Notes: generated by a model not told the origin, from the sequence alone. A stretch of 37,878 bases of DNA from CAZPUI01 sp964415525 (GCA_964415525.1 CAYQAS010000036.1:1-37878); one strand, 5' to 3'; numbered from the stretch's first letter, positions 25,099 through 34,114 are shown. Program-made: numbers and translations.

Positions 25099-26460
25099 AT
25101 GTTCCGAATGCGCCCCCTCGTCTTGCCGTGGCTGCTTGCGGTGCTGGCTTTGGGCAGTGGGGCCTATCTGCTGCTGCCTCCGGCCCTTCCGCGACCGGAA
25201 CCCCTGGCTTCTGAACCGCCAGGCCGGGTGCAGGAAATCTGGTTCCACTCGGGGTATGGAGGCGGGCTCAAGGGGGGTGGCGGTCTGTCCGCCCTCACGG
25301 GGCCCACCAAGATGCCGGCGGTGTTCGAGGGGCTTCATCGGCTGGGGCTGGTGATTCCAGGGAACCTCCATGCCGATGCGCAGGGGGCAATGCCGCCCGC
25401 GCCGCCCATGGATCTGGAGAGCCTGCGGGCCACCCATACGGATCGCTACCTCCACGCCCTCTTCACTGGGAAGCCCCCGGCTCTGGCCTGCTCCCAGGGG
25501 TTGCCCGGTTGGGAGGCTTCGGTGGCGCGGGGCTGGCTGCTGAATTCCGGCGGCCTCGCAGCGGCAGCCCATCGCGCCCTGGCTGGCGTGCCCATCACCG
25601 CCAACCTTGGCCACGGCTACCACCATGCGGGACCGGATCGGGGCATGGGCTTCTGCACGATCCACGGTCTCGCGGCGGTGGCCAAGCAGCTGATCCGAGA
25701 GGGCAAGGCCCGGCGCATCCTCATCGTTGACCTCGACCAGCACGAAGGGAACGGCACCGGCGAAATCCTGCTGGGCGAACCCGGCATCTGGAATCTCACC
25801 CTCTTCGGCCATCCGCACAGCGGTCCTCCAGGCAGCGAAAACCATCAGCCTGTGCGGGTCCACCACGAGGCCTTCCGGGAAGGCCAGGAGCGGGACGTGC
25901 ACTACCTTTCAGCCGTGGCGGCGTTCCTTCCCGCGTGGCTGGATCGCGTGAAGCCGGACCTCGTGCTCTACCAAGCGGGAATGGATCCCTACGATTCGGC
26001 AGGAATCACCCCGAAGGCCTTGGCGGTTCGAGATGCCTACGTCTTCGCCCAGGCGCGCTGTCGGGGGATTCCGGTCACCTGGGTGCTGGCGGGGGGCTAT
26101 GCCGACTTCGACATCCTGGTGACCCTCCACCTGGGCACGGTGCGGGCGGCCAATCAGGTGCTGGAGCGGGTGCGGCCGGGGCTGCCCTTGGAGGAAGGGG
26201 CCGGTGACCCCTATGGCTGGTCCGTGCAGGCAGGGCGTGTCCGCTTTCCGGACTGGACGGCCATGCGCCGAGGTCCCTTGAAGGTGACCCCGGCGCAGAC
26301 CCTGGACGTGGAAGGTGTGAGGCGGTTTGTGGAGGCCCGCAGGCAGTTGATGGAGGCCCAGCGAATGCCCGAGGGCGTCCTGAAGGGGGCCTACGACGCG
26401 GTGGTGGGCTCGGCGTCGAGCGTGCCGACGGATTCCGTGCGGCCCGGACGCCGTCCGTAG
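25099..26460 (+). CDS. Membrane-anchored histone-deacetylase-fold amidohydrolase
   Basis: A 453-residue enzyme of the arginase/deacetylase superfamily. A transmembrane anchor at residues about 8-28 (LPWLLAVLALGSGAYLLLP) places the catalytic part outside the cytoplasm. Family motifs in order: HTDRYL (113-118), the catalytic His pair in GHGYHH (175-176), GFC, DLDQHEGNGT (zinc ligands D213 and H215), LYQAGMDPY (zinc ligand D296) and AGGY (331-334). All zinc ligands are present, so it should be active on acetylated amines, polyamines or lysines, or on acetylated envelope compounds. It starts three bases after the ABC exporter gene, suggesting coupled function. Its last 70 bases overlap the opposite DUF418 gene. 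Known homologues are mostly cytosolic. Confidence 0.9.
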   Translation: MFRMRPLVLPWLLAVLALGSGAYLLLPPALPRPEPLASEPPGRVQEIWFHSGYGGGLKGGGGLSALTGPTKMPAVFEGLHRLGLVIPGNLHADAQGAMPPAPPMDLESLRATHTDRYLHALFTGKPPALACSQGLPGWEASVARGWLLNSGGLAAAAHRALAGVPITANLGHGYHHAGPDRGMGFCTIHGLAAVAKQLIREGKARRILIVDLDQHEGNGTGEILLGEPGIWNLTLFGHPHSGPPGSENHQPVRVHHEAFREGQERDVHYLSAVAAFLPAWLDRVKPDLVLYQAGMDPYDSAGITPKALAVRDAYVFAQARCRGIPVTWVLAGGYADFDILVTLHLGTVRAANQVLERVRPGLPLEEGAGDPYGWSVQAGRVRFPDWTAMRRGPLKVTPAQTLDVEGVRRFVEARRQLMEAQRMPEGVLKGAYDAVVGSASSVPTDSVRPGRRP

Positions 26461-27680
26461 GTCAGGGTGCGCCAGAGCCACTCCATGGGACCGAAGGCGT
26501 GGCGGGACAGCCACCAGCGGCTGAAGGCCACCTGGGCAGCGAAGAAGGTCACCGAGATGCAAACCCCGGTGAAGGGGCTCAGTTTGCCGTAGAGCCCCAG
26601 CCCCCAGCCGAAGAAGAGGGTGGTCATGACGATGCTCTGGGTCAGGTAGTTCGTCAGGGCCATGCGTCCGATGGCGGTGAAGCCGGAGAGGACACGCTGC
26701 GCGGCAGGGCGCTGGAGCAGGAGCAGGGCGCCGGAGCCCCAGGCGAGGGCCATGGCGAGTGTGCCGAAGACCTGGGAGAAGCCGATGAGGGGCAGGAACC
26801 AGCGGAAGGTGCGCCAGGTCTGGGGAGGCAGGCTCTGGATCTGCTGGATCCCGTGGCTGATGGCCACGCAGATCAGGGCGATCGGAGCGATCCAGAAGAA
26901 GAAGCGCCGGATGCGGGTGAGGTGTGCGGCGGGATCCCGGAGGATGCCGGCCTTCCAGATGGCGAGGCCCATCAGGAACTTGATGAAGATGTCGAGGGTG
27001 TTGCCGATTTCCCCCCGCCAGCCGAAGAGCTGCGTGTATTCCTTTAACCGGAAGAAGAACTCCTGCTTCCAGGACCCGTGGCCGCGGATCTGCAGCATCT
27101 CCTGGATGAGCGTCTGAGTCCGGGCGATCCCCGCGGCGGTGCGACCCCCGAAGGGAGACGTGGGCTTCAGGGCCATGATGATCGAGACGACCAGCAGCGC
27201 GAGGGCGGCACCGCCCAGGATGCATCCGAGCCAGATGAAGATCGTCTTCGGTTTCCGGTGCAGGAACGGCAGCGCCAGGAGCCCTACGATGGCGTAGTTG
27301 TGGAGGATGTCGCCATTCCACACCAGCAGGATGTGGAGCACGCCGAAGACGAAGAGCACCCCCAGGCGTCGGAAGGCGTAGGGCTTGAAAGACCCGCCCC
27401 GGGCCAGCACCCGCTCGGACTGAATGCAGAGGCCGACGGCGAACAGCATGGCGAACGTGCTCAGGGCCTTGCCGCTCACGAGGGTCTCCAGCAGGGTGTC
27501 CGTGATGACATTCCACCAGCCGCCCCAGGGATGCGGATTCCCCCGATACATCTGCATGGGCGCCCGGAACCACTCGTGCAGGTTCATCATCAGCACCCCC
27601 AGCAGGGCGATGCCCCGCAGGGTGTCCACATGATGGAGGCGCTCCTCCGCAGAGACAGGCAATGCGACGGACTCGGACAT
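26391..27680 (-). CDS. DUF418 (YeiB-like) membrane protein
   Basis: A 429-residue polytopic membrane protein. Start ATG 27680 follows GGAGG; five codons upstream another ATG exists. The N-terminal VDTLRGIALLGVLMMNLHE is the heparan-alpha-glucosaminide acetyltransferase-like start seen in YeiB proteins. The C-terminal DUF418 hallmarks are AIGRMALTNYLTQS and GPMEWLWRTLTYG. About ten hydrophobic segments. The family is thought to transfer acyl groups across membranes, without proven substrate. It ends 70 bases inside the convergent deacetylase gene. It may be functionally opposite to that gene (acyl transfer against deacetylation), but the convergent orientation argues against a shared transcript. 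Confidence 0.92.
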   Translation of the reverse strand: MSESVALPVSAEERLHHVDTLRGIALLGVLMMNLHEWFRAPMQMYRGNPHPWGGWWNVITDTLLETLVSGKALSTFAMLFAVGLCIQSERVLARGGSFKPYAFRRLGVLFVFGVLHILLVWNGDILHNYAIVGLLALPFLHRKPKTIFIWLGCILGGAALALLVVSIIMALKPTSPFGGRTAAGIARTQTLIQEMLQIRGHGSWKQEFFFRLKEYTQLFGWRGEIGNTLDIFIKFLMGLAIWKAGILRDPAAHLTRIRRFFFWIAPIALICVAISHGIQQIQSLPPQTWRTFRWFLPLIGFSQVFGTLAMALAWGSGALLLLQRPAAQRVLSGFTAIGRMALTNYLTQSIVMTTLFFGWGLGLYGKLSPFTGVCISVTFFAAQVAFSRWWLSRHAFGPMEWLWRTLTYGRRPGRTESVGTLDAEPTTAS

Positions 27681-27872
27681 CAAGGCCTCCGGCAAGGTGC
27701 TTCCCAGGCAGCTGGGCGAGCCATGTGGAAAGGGGTCACAGGACGTAGATACGGGAGAGTACCGGGATGGATTACCGGTTGCCTGTGCTTTCCTGCGGAG
27801 GTGAAGAGGGTGTAGCCGAATCCTCCGGCGAGGTCGACCTGTTCGGTGACACCCACTGCGTATCGATTCGGT

Positions 27873-28979
27873 TCAGTCCCCGAAGCTGATGGCCAGATCC
27901 CGGGCGGTCTGCAGGGTGTCGCAGTCCAGGGGCACGCACTTCATGCGGCCGGCGACTTCGGAGAGGGGCACGGGGACGAGGCCGTTGATGGAGAGGGCCA
28001 CCATCACGCCGGAGTGTCCGGCTTCCAGGGTGCGCACCGCCGCGGCGCCGAAGCGCAGAGCCGCGAGGCGATCGAAGGTCGTGGGGCTGCCGCCGCGGAG
28101 CAAATGACCCAGCACGACCGTGCGGGCATCCTTGCCGGTGCGCTCCTGGAGGCCCTTGGCCACCTGCTCGCCGATGCCGCCCAGCCGTTCCGCCACGCCG
28201 ACGCCCGCCACGGTCTGGATGGACCGCGCGCCTTCCTGGGCCTGGGCGCCTTCCGCCACCACCACGAGGCTGTACTGGCGGCCGTCCGATTCGCGCTCCC
28301 GGATCTTCTCCGCGACCTTGTCGAGGTCGAAGGCAATCTCCGGAATGAGGATGGCGTGGGCGCCACCGCTGATACCGGCGTGCAGCGCGATCCAGCCCGC
28401 ATAGCGGCCCATGACTTCCACCACCATGATGCGCTGGTGGCTCTGGGCGGTGCTGTGCAGGCGGTCCAGGCACTCGGTGGCGAAGGCCACGGCGGTGTCG
28501 AAGCCGAAGGTCGTGTAGGTCTTATCCAGATCGTTGTCGATGGTCTTGGGGACACCCACCACCCGCAGGCCCTGTTGGGAGAGGGCGTGGGCGATGGTCA
28601 GGCTCCCGTCGCCGCCGATGCTGATGAGGGCGTCGAGTTCGCGCTTCGCGAAGTATTCGAGGATCTCCGGCGTGCGGTCGATCTCCTTGACCGTGCCGTC
28701 CGGCATGCGGAGCGGGTAGTTCAGGGGATTGCCCTTGTTGGTCGTGCCGAGGATCGTGCCGCCGAGGTGGGCGATGCCCTTCACGCGGTCCTTGGTGAGC
28801 CGCATGAGGCCGCCGTCGGTATAGCGCTCGGGAAAGAAGACGCCGTTGAAGCCGTCGCGGATGCCGTAGACCTCCCAGCCCCGGTTCACGCCCGCCAGGA
28901 CGGCGGCGCGAATCACGGCATTGAGCCCCGGTGCGTCCCCTCCGCCGGTGTTGATGGCGATGCGGCGGATCTTCGTCAT
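27873..28979 (-). CDS. 6-phosphofructokinase, phosphoryl donor uncertain
   Basis: A 368-residue phosphofructokinase of the long bacterial group III type. NTGGGDAPGLNAVI is the N-terminal donor loop, GGDGSLTIA is at 122-130, PKTIDNDLDKTY is at 144-155 with the catalytic Asp, and the substrate loop is VEVMGRYAGWIAL. ATP enzymes of the E. coli type have Gly at two specificity positions (GGDG and PGTIDND). PPi enzymes have Asp and Lys. Here the first is Gly (G125) and the second Lys (K145), a hybrid pattern found in actinobacterial-like and mixed-donor enzymes. GGGAGGA before ATG 28979. It lies 57 bases after the kinase gene in the same direction. Confidence 0.93.
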   Translation of the reverse strand: MTKIRRIAINTGGGDAPGLNAVIRAAVLAGVNRGWEVYGIRDGFNGVFFPERYTDGGLMRLTKDRVKGIAHLGGTILGTTNKGNPLNYPLRMPDGTVKEIDRTPEILEYFAKRELDALISIGGDGSLTIAHALSQQGLRVVGVPKTIDNDLDKTYTTFGFDTAVAFATECLDRLHSTAQSHQRIMVVEVMGRYAGWIALHAGISGGAHAILIPEIAFDLDKVAEKIRERESDGRQYSLVVVAEGAQAQEGARSIQTVAGVGVAERLGGIGEQVAKGLQERTGKDARTVVLGHLLRGGSPTTFDRLAALRFGAAAVRTLEAGHSGVMVALSINGLVPVPLSEVAGRMKCVPLDCDTLQTARDLAISFGD

Positions 28980-29036
28980 GGTGTCCTCCCGGATGCGTGC
29001 GATGAGTCTATCGTCGGGGTGCGCCCGAATCCCAAA

Positions 29037-32000
29037 TCAGTGGAGGAAGGGGCGGTTTCGCTGGATGCGCCCGCGGAGTCCGGGCCACCTTCGTGCGAGG
29101 GCATCCCAATCCTGCGGGTGTCCTTCGAGGTGAGATGCGACGGCATGCGCCCAGGTGGCCGTGGGGGTTCCAGGCCAGGTTCCGAGGAGGGTTCCGGCGG
29201 CCGCCCGAGCCCGAGCAGCCTGAATGGAGACGGAGGCGGAATCCAACGCGCAGGCGAGGAGGCAGAGATCCAGTTCCAGTAGCAGGACCCCTTGCTGTTG
29301 GGTCAGGTCCGCCGGGGGCTTCAGACCCTCGAGGCGACGCACGGCGACGGTGTGATGCGCCTGGGCCTCAGACCGACGTCCCGAGGCCAGGGCCACCCGC
29401 GCTGCGGCCAGGTCACCTTCGAGGAGTGCGGCTCGCAGGTCCATGTCCGGGGCGCGCCTGGCCGCGCGTTCCAGATCGGTCACCGCGCGATCCAGAGGAT
29501 CGCCGTTGCATTCCGCCTGGCGGAGCTGCAGGTGTAGGAGCAGGGGTAGGGCGGAGGGGCGCAAGGTAGAGGGGAGGATTGTCACCTTCCGCTGCATGTC
29601 GCCCAGGAGGGTGGAGATGGCATCTCCCACCTCCAGCCGGTGCAGCGCCTCGACCCGACTGAGAAGCAGGGCAATGCCCTCGATGCGGGGTTCCAGGTCC
29701 GGGGCGCCCTTGCGGGCCAGCAGGAGTTCCGCCCGGGCTTCCTCGATCCGGGGCATGGGGTCCTCGCCGAAGCGTGCGAGGTTCTGCTCGGCGATCTGCA
29801 GCAGCAGGATCGCGAGGTTCACGCGCCCGAGGCCGTCCCTGGGCTGAAGCCGCAGGTAGTCGCGGTGCAGCTGCATTGCCCGCTGCTGGTCCGTGCGGCC
29901 ATCCGGCAGGAGCTCGGTTCGCAGCATGAGCAGCTCCGCCTGGAGAGAAACATCCTCCCCCGGTTCGGCCCCACGGTTCAGGTAGGCCAGTCCCACTTCG
30001 CAGGCTGGCAGTGCATCTCCGCCGGAGGTCTGCTGGAGCCGCGCCTGGACGAGGCAGGCGAGGGCGGCGGCAGTGGCATGTTCCGAGGGCGGCCCCGATG
30101 CCTCGAGGCGTCGGGCATGGGCGAGGGCCGCCTCGGCGTGGCGTCCGGCGGCGGCGTTGTCGGGTCCGAGCCGTTCGAAGGCGCGCTCGGCCTCCGCCCG
30201 GAGCAGAAGGAGCCGAGGCCACGCGGCGGCGGGGAAACGGTGGAGGGCCGCCTTCAGTCGGCAGTACCCCAGATCCCACGCGGCGCGGGCATCTTCCGTC
30301 CGATTGCTGAGGATGGTGGCCTGGACAAGAGATAATTCTGCCTGGATGCGTGCAGCCTCCTGGAGGTCGGGATCGAGGTTCAGGGCGGTCAGGGCCGCAC
30401 GTTCCCCAGCCTGGAGGCGGTCCGCTGGAAAACGGTTCCCTCGCTGAGCCCGGCGGCAGGCGGCGAGATGCAGACGGGCCTCGCAGAGGGGAAAGATGGG
30501 ATCCCCAGGCGCCAGGGCCATTCCTTCCGCAACGATGGCCAGGGCGGTGGCCTCCTGCTCCGGCGAGGGCTGGTCTGCCAGGACGACGGATTGGGTCCGG
30601 AGGTCGGCGAGGAGGCGGCGGTGCTGATCGGCCCAAGGGGCATGGGAGAGCCGAGCGGAAAGCAGTCGGTCGGCGGCCTCCTCCCGGCCTTCCAGAACGT
30701 GGATGTGGGCCTCGATCAGGTCGGGATGGGCGGCCTCCAGCCGGTGCTGCCGAATCAGGCGGAGGGCGTTCTGTTCCAGCTCCTGCCGGAGCTTGTGAAG
30801 CCGTCTGGCTCGCGTGCTCAGGGGGAGGGCGGCGGCTTCTCGGCTGCGGAGTGCCAGGCATTCGGCCTCGGCCAAGCCCAATCCGAGACCCGTATCCCCG
30901 TTGCGGAAACCAAGAGCCTGGGCACGCACGAAGTGCTGTCGAGCCCGCTCGGGATCTCTCATGGCGAGATGCAACCGACCGAGGGTGGTGTGAATGGGAC
31001 CTTGCTCCCAGCGGGGGTGGTGCTGGACCAGGGACTCGAGTCGGGCGACCTCCTGCCTCAGATGGGAGTAGGCCTGACCCAGCCGTTCAGGCGGGAGATG
31101 ACGGAGCTGGTCGAGGCGGTGTTCCAGATCCCTTCCCTGGCGGTCAAAGACGACGGCGGCCCTCAGCATGGCGAGGCCGCGACGGCGGCTCACCATGCCG
31201 TAGCTGAAGCCGGAGAGGGTCACGAGGATGGCCATTCCTGCAATGAGGCTGGCGGCGGGATGGCGCTTGGCCTGCTTCCAGGCCCGTGCCTTCCCTGAGA
31301 TAGTGCGTACGGAGACGGGTCGCCCTTGGATGAATCGCTCCAGATCCAAGGCGAAGTCCCGGGCGGTGGCGTAGCGGTCCCATGGGTGGCGGGCCAGGGC
31401 GCACAGCAGGATGGCCCGGAGGTCAGGATCCAGGCGCGGTTGCCGATCCCAGGGATCCGGGATGCCTCGCCTCTGGCACGCCGTCAGCCCTTCGATGCCC
31501 CCGGAGGGAGGGAAGGGGAGTTCTCCGATCAGGACCTCGAAGAGAATGACGCCCAGAGCCCAGATATCCGCCCGCTGGTCGACCACACCCGCTTCCATAA
31601 GGGTCTGCTCCGGCGCCATGTAGGCAGGGGTACCGGCGATGGCGGTAAAGCCTTCTCGATGCAATCGCCGCAATTCTTCCACCTGGGTGGCGAGGCCGAA
31701 GTCCAGGATGCGAGGGACCAGGTGGCCCTCCTGAGTCTGTTCCACCAGGAGGTTGCCGGGTTTCAGGTCTCGATGGATGAGGCCTCGAAGGTGGGCGGCA
31801 TGGACCGCTTCCGCCGCCATGCGGAGGACGTCCAGCTGCTTCGGAAGTGGGTGCTGGGCCAAGGCTTGGGTGATGGGCAACCCATCCACCAACTGCATGA
31901 CGATGTACCCGCGTCCCTCATGGAGACCGACCTCGTAGATGCGGCAGATGTGGGGATGCTCCAGGGAGGCCTGGGTGCGCGCCTCCCGCAGGAGGGCTTC

Positions 32001-32288
32001 CCTCTCCGCGGTGGCGGACCGCAGCCACTTGACCGCCACCTGCCGACCCAGGGTGAGATCCTCCGCCCGGGCCACCACGCCATGACCTCCGCGGCCGAGG
32101 ATCTCCAGGAATCGGAAGCGGTCCCCGGGGAGATTCGGCAGCTCGAGGGTGGGCAGCGGGACCGGATCGAAAGGCCGAAAGCTCCCTAAATCAAGGGAAT
32201 AGGCGGTGAAATCCGGAGGAACTTCCAGGAGCGGCCCCTCGGGGTCCAGTTGCCGTGTGCTCTCGAAGGGATCGGGGGTGGGGGCCAT
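29037..32288 (-). CDS. Ser/Thr protein kinase with transmembrane segment and TPR-like C-terminal region
   Basis: A 1083-residue kinase. The kinase domain (about 58-325) has GRGGHGVV (65-72), VAVKW with Lys87, HRDLKPGN (172-179, catalytic Asp174), DFGLA (196-200) and MAPEQ (224-228), so it should be active. A single transmembrane segment at about 344-366 (AASLIAGMAILVTLSGFSYG) is followed by about 700 helical, Arg/Leu/Ala-rich residues with TPR-like repeats (HTTLGRLHLAMRDPERARQH; LIRQHRLEAAHPDLIEAHIH), which may sense an envelope signal. Start ATG 32288 has no clear ribosome site and overlaps the start of the divergent DedA gene. FHA proteins elsewhere in the window could bind its products. 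Confidence 0.92.
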   Translation of the reverse strand: MAPTPDPFESTRQLDPEGPLLEVPPDFTAYSLDLGSFRPFDPVPLPTLELPNLPGDRFRFLEILGRGGHGVVARAEDLTLGRQVAVKWLRSATAEREALLREARTQASLEHPHICRIYEVGLHEGRGYIVMQLVDGLPITQALAQHPLPKQLDVLRMAAEAVHAAHLRGLIHRDLKPGNLLVEQTQEGHLVPRILDFGLATQVEELRRLHREGFTAIAGTPAYMAPEQTLMEAGVVDQRADIWALGVILFEVLIGELPFPPSGGIEGLTACQRRGIPDPWDRQPRLDPDLRAILLCALARHPWDRYATARDFALDLERFIQGRPVSVRTISGKARAWKQAKRHPAASLIAGMAILVTLSGFSYGMVSRRRGLAMLRAAVVFDRQGRDLEHRLDQLRHLPPERLGQAYSHLRQEVARLESLVQHHPRWEQGPIHTTLGRLHLAMRDPERARQHFVRAQALGFRNGDTGLGLGLAEAECLALRSREAAALPLSTRARRLHKLRQELEQNALRLIRQHRLEAAHPDLIEAHIHVLEGREEAADRLLSARLSHAPWADQHRRLLADLRTQSVVLADQPSPEQEATALAIVAEGMALAPGDPIFPLCEARLHLAACRRAQRGNRFPADRLQAGERAALTALNLDPDLQEAARIQAELSLVQATILSNRTEDARAAWDLGYCRLKAALHRFPAAAWPRLLLLRAEAERAFERLGPDNAAAGRHAEAALAHARRLEASGPPSEHATAAALACLVQARLQQTSGGDALPACEVGLAYLNRGAEPGEDVSLQAELLMLRTELLPDGRTDQQRAMQLHRDYLRLQPRDGLGRVNLAILLLQIAEQNLARFGEDPMPRIEEARAELLLARKGAPDLEPRIEGIALLLSRVEALHRLEVGDAISTLLGDMQRKVTILPSTLRPSALPLLLHLQLRQAECNGDPLDRAVTDLERAARRAPDMDLRAALLEGDLAAARVALASGRRSEAQAHHTVAVRRLEGLKPPADLTQQQGVLLLELDLCLLACALDSASVSIQAARARAAAGTLLGTWPGTPTATWAHAVASHLEGHPQDWDALARRWPGLRGRIQRNRPFLH

Positions 32289-33039
32289 GATGGATGAGCT
32301 GTCAGTGTATCGGTCCTTGGTGACCTGGGGAGGCTCTGGTACACCTGGACTTTTGGGATCGACCTTGAACCTGCTGCACACCGCCCTGGACTTCCTTCGC
32401 AAGCTCACGAACCCCGTCAGCCTCAATGCCATGGCAGGGGAGATGGGCGCATGGCTCTACGTGCTGATGTTCGCCATCATCTTTGTGGAGACGGGGCTGG
32501 TGGTGATGCCCTTCCTCCCCGGAGACAGCCTGCTCTTCGCCATCGGTGCCGTGGCTGGGTTGAAGGGTTCTCCGATCAACATCTGGTTCATGGGCATTCT
32601 GCTCTGGGTCGCCGCGGTGCTCGGGGATGCCGTCAACTATGCGATCGGAAAGAAGCTGGGACCGGCGGTCTTCCATCGCCAGGACAGTCGCTGGCTGAAC
32701 CGGGAGCACCTCCAGAAGGCGCATGCCTTCTATGAGAAATACGGAGCCAAGACGATCATCCTGGCCCGCTTCGTGCCCATCGTCCGCACCTTCGCCCCCT
32801 TTGTGGCGGGTATCGGCACGATGAGTTATGCGAAATTCGCGACCTACAACATCCTTGGGGGCGCCCTCTGGGTGGGCAGTCTGCTGGCGGCGGGCTGGGT
32901 CTTCGGCGGCTTCCCGTGGGTGCAGAAGCACTTCGAGAGTGTGGTCGTGGCGATCGTCATCATCTCCGTGCTGCCCGGAGTCGTCGAATATCTCCGCGCC
33001 CGGGCCGCGGCCCGAAAGGCGCCCGCCGCTGCGGAATAG
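32287..33039 (+). CDS. dedA: DedA-family membrane protein
   Basis: A 250-residue membrane protein of the DedA/VTT family, lipid-transport-like proteins (including undecaprenyl phosphate flippases) needed for membrane homeostasis. Family blocks are FVETGLVVMPFLPGDSLLF, LGDAVNYAIGKKLG and FYEKYGAKTIILARFVPIVR with the conserved Arg, then TFAPFVAGIGTMSY. About five hydrophobic segments. ATG 32287 (or 32290, GGGGTGGGGG upstream) extends the N-terminus by about 20 residues compared with E. coli DedA; TTG 32353 or TTG 32365 may be the true start. As annotated, its start shares two bases with the start of the divergent kinase. It ends one base before the convergent bioC. Confidence 0.92.
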   Translation: MMDELSVYRSLVTWGGSGTPGLLGSTLNLLHTALDFLRKLTNPVSLNAMAGEMGAWLYVLMFAIIFVETGLVVMPFLPGDSLLFAIGAVAGLKGSPINIWFMGILLWVAAVLGDAVNYAIGKKLGPAVFHRQDSRWLNREHLQKAHAFYEKYGAKTIILARFVPIVRTFAPFVAGIGTMSYAKFATYNILGGALWVGSLLAAGWVFGGFPWVQKHFESVVVAIVIISVLPGVVEYLRARAAARKAPAAAE

Positions 33040-33040
33040 G

Positions 33041-33823
33041 TCAGACGGATAAGGGCCTGCGGGCCAGACAGTGGATCGGGTGGTACGTGAGCCGGACCCC
33101 GCCCCCGGGCTGGGGGAAGCGTTCTGCGTAGCTCGCCATGAAGCGACGCAGGGCTCCGGGGCCGAGGCGCTCCTGGCGCACACCGTTCACCCCTGTCGCT
33201 CTCAAATGCCGAAGCAGGTGGGCCGGATCGGGGAAGGTCACCGAAAGGGGCGCTTCCGAGAGGTGGATGATATCGAAGGCTTTGCCGATGACCTCGCGAA
33301 GGTCCGGCAGGGTTCGATAGGCGAGCCCCGGACCCGCGAGGTGGGCGACCTCTTCTAAATTTTTTGGTCCGAAGGTGCTGAAGAGCAGATGTCCGCCGGG
33401 GCGAAGGCAACCGTGGAGGCGCTTGAGCAGACGCGGCAGATCCGTCATCCACTGGAGGCAGGCGTTGGAGGCGACGAGATCGAGGTGGTCGGGCAGGACC
33501 TCCAGGCACTCGATGTCACCCATGAGATAGGTGGCTGGAAGGGCGGCGGGAATCCGATTCCGGAGTGCTTCTGGGATCTCCTGCACCAGATCGTTCAGAA
33601 ACAGTTCCTGAATGGGGAAGGCGGCCATAAGGCCTTCGGTGAACGTTCCCGTGCCGCATCCGATTTCGAAAGCCCGAGCAGGGATCGTCTCGCTGTGGGC
33701 TTCCAGCAGGGCGATGAGACGTCGGCCCATATCGAGTTGGACGTCCGCGCAAGCGTCGTACGTGGTCTGAGCGTTCCGGAAGCCCAGGGCGATCCGGGCC
33801 TTGTAGGTGGGAGCGAGAGACAT
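33041..33823 (-). CDS. bioC: Malonyl-ACP O-methyltransferase BioC-like
   Basis: A 260-residue SAM methyltransferase that methylates malonyl-ACP so that fatty-acid synthesis can build the pimeloyl part of biotin. The N-terminus (KARIALGFRNAQTTYDACADVQ) matches the BioC start, motif I is FEIGCGTGTFTEGL (about 52-65), then LVASNACLQWMTDL, LRPGGHLLFSTFGP and the BioC-typical LLRHLRATGVNGV. The start ATG 33823 is chosen by family length (E. coli about 250 residues). A TTG at 33895 with a 24-residue extension is possible; neither has a strong ribosome site. Other biotin genes are not in the window. It is convergent with DedA with one base between the stops. Confidence 0.85.
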   Translation of the reverse strand: MSLAPTYKARIALGFRNAQTTYDACADVQLDMGRRLIALLEAHSETIPARAFEIGCGTGTFTEGLMAAFPIQELFLNDLVQEIPEALRNRIPAALPATYLMGDIECLEVLPDHLDLVASNACLQWMTDLPRLLKRLHGCLRPGGHLLFSTFGPKNLEEVAHLAGPGLAYRTLPDLREVIGKAFDIIHLSEAPLSVTFPDPAHLLRHLRATGVNGVRQERLGPGALRRFMASYAERFPQPGGGVRLTYHPIHCLARRPLSV

Positions 33824-33943
33824 CCAGGGGATCCGATGGAGGGAGGCATGACGGGGCCCCAGTCCAGGTTGGGGGGCGTCGCGGGAATCCGTCAACTTCG
33901 AGAATCCCCAGAGGGTATGCTGGCGTCTTTCAAAGGAGACCCC

Positions 33944-34114
33944 ATGGCGGACGACCTCAAGACCCTCCCGAACTGGGCCAAGGAACTGGGCCTCTCCGAG
34001 AAGAAGCTGAAGGACGCCGTCAAGGCCGCTGGGCTGGAGCCGGATGCCAAAAAAGGTGTCTGCGGCTATTACAGCAAGGCCACCGTGGAAAAGGCCCGAG
34101 CAGGCATGGCCTAG
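33944..34114 (+). CDS. 56-residue basic helical protein of unknown function
   Basis: A small gene. AAAGGAG at 33932-33938, five bases before ATG 33944, is among the best ribosome sites of the window. The product (DLKTLPNWAKELGLSEKKL; GVCGYYSKATVEKA) is Lys-rich and helical, with a helix-turn-helix-like arrangement (NWAKELGLSEKKLKDAVKAAG) and one Cys. It might bind nucleic acid; I recognise no family. It lies divergent from bioC and 211 bases before nuoA, so it has its own transcript or leads into the nuo genes. Confidence 0.8.
   Translation: MADDLKTLPNWAKELGLSEKKLKDAVKAAGLEPDAKKGVCGYYSKATVEKARAGMA

Noticed and set aside
23962..25902. Minus-strand open frame of 646 codons opposite the ABC permease and deacetylase genes
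   Set aside because: Antisense to two genes with clear motifs; rich in His, Gln and Gly; no domain.
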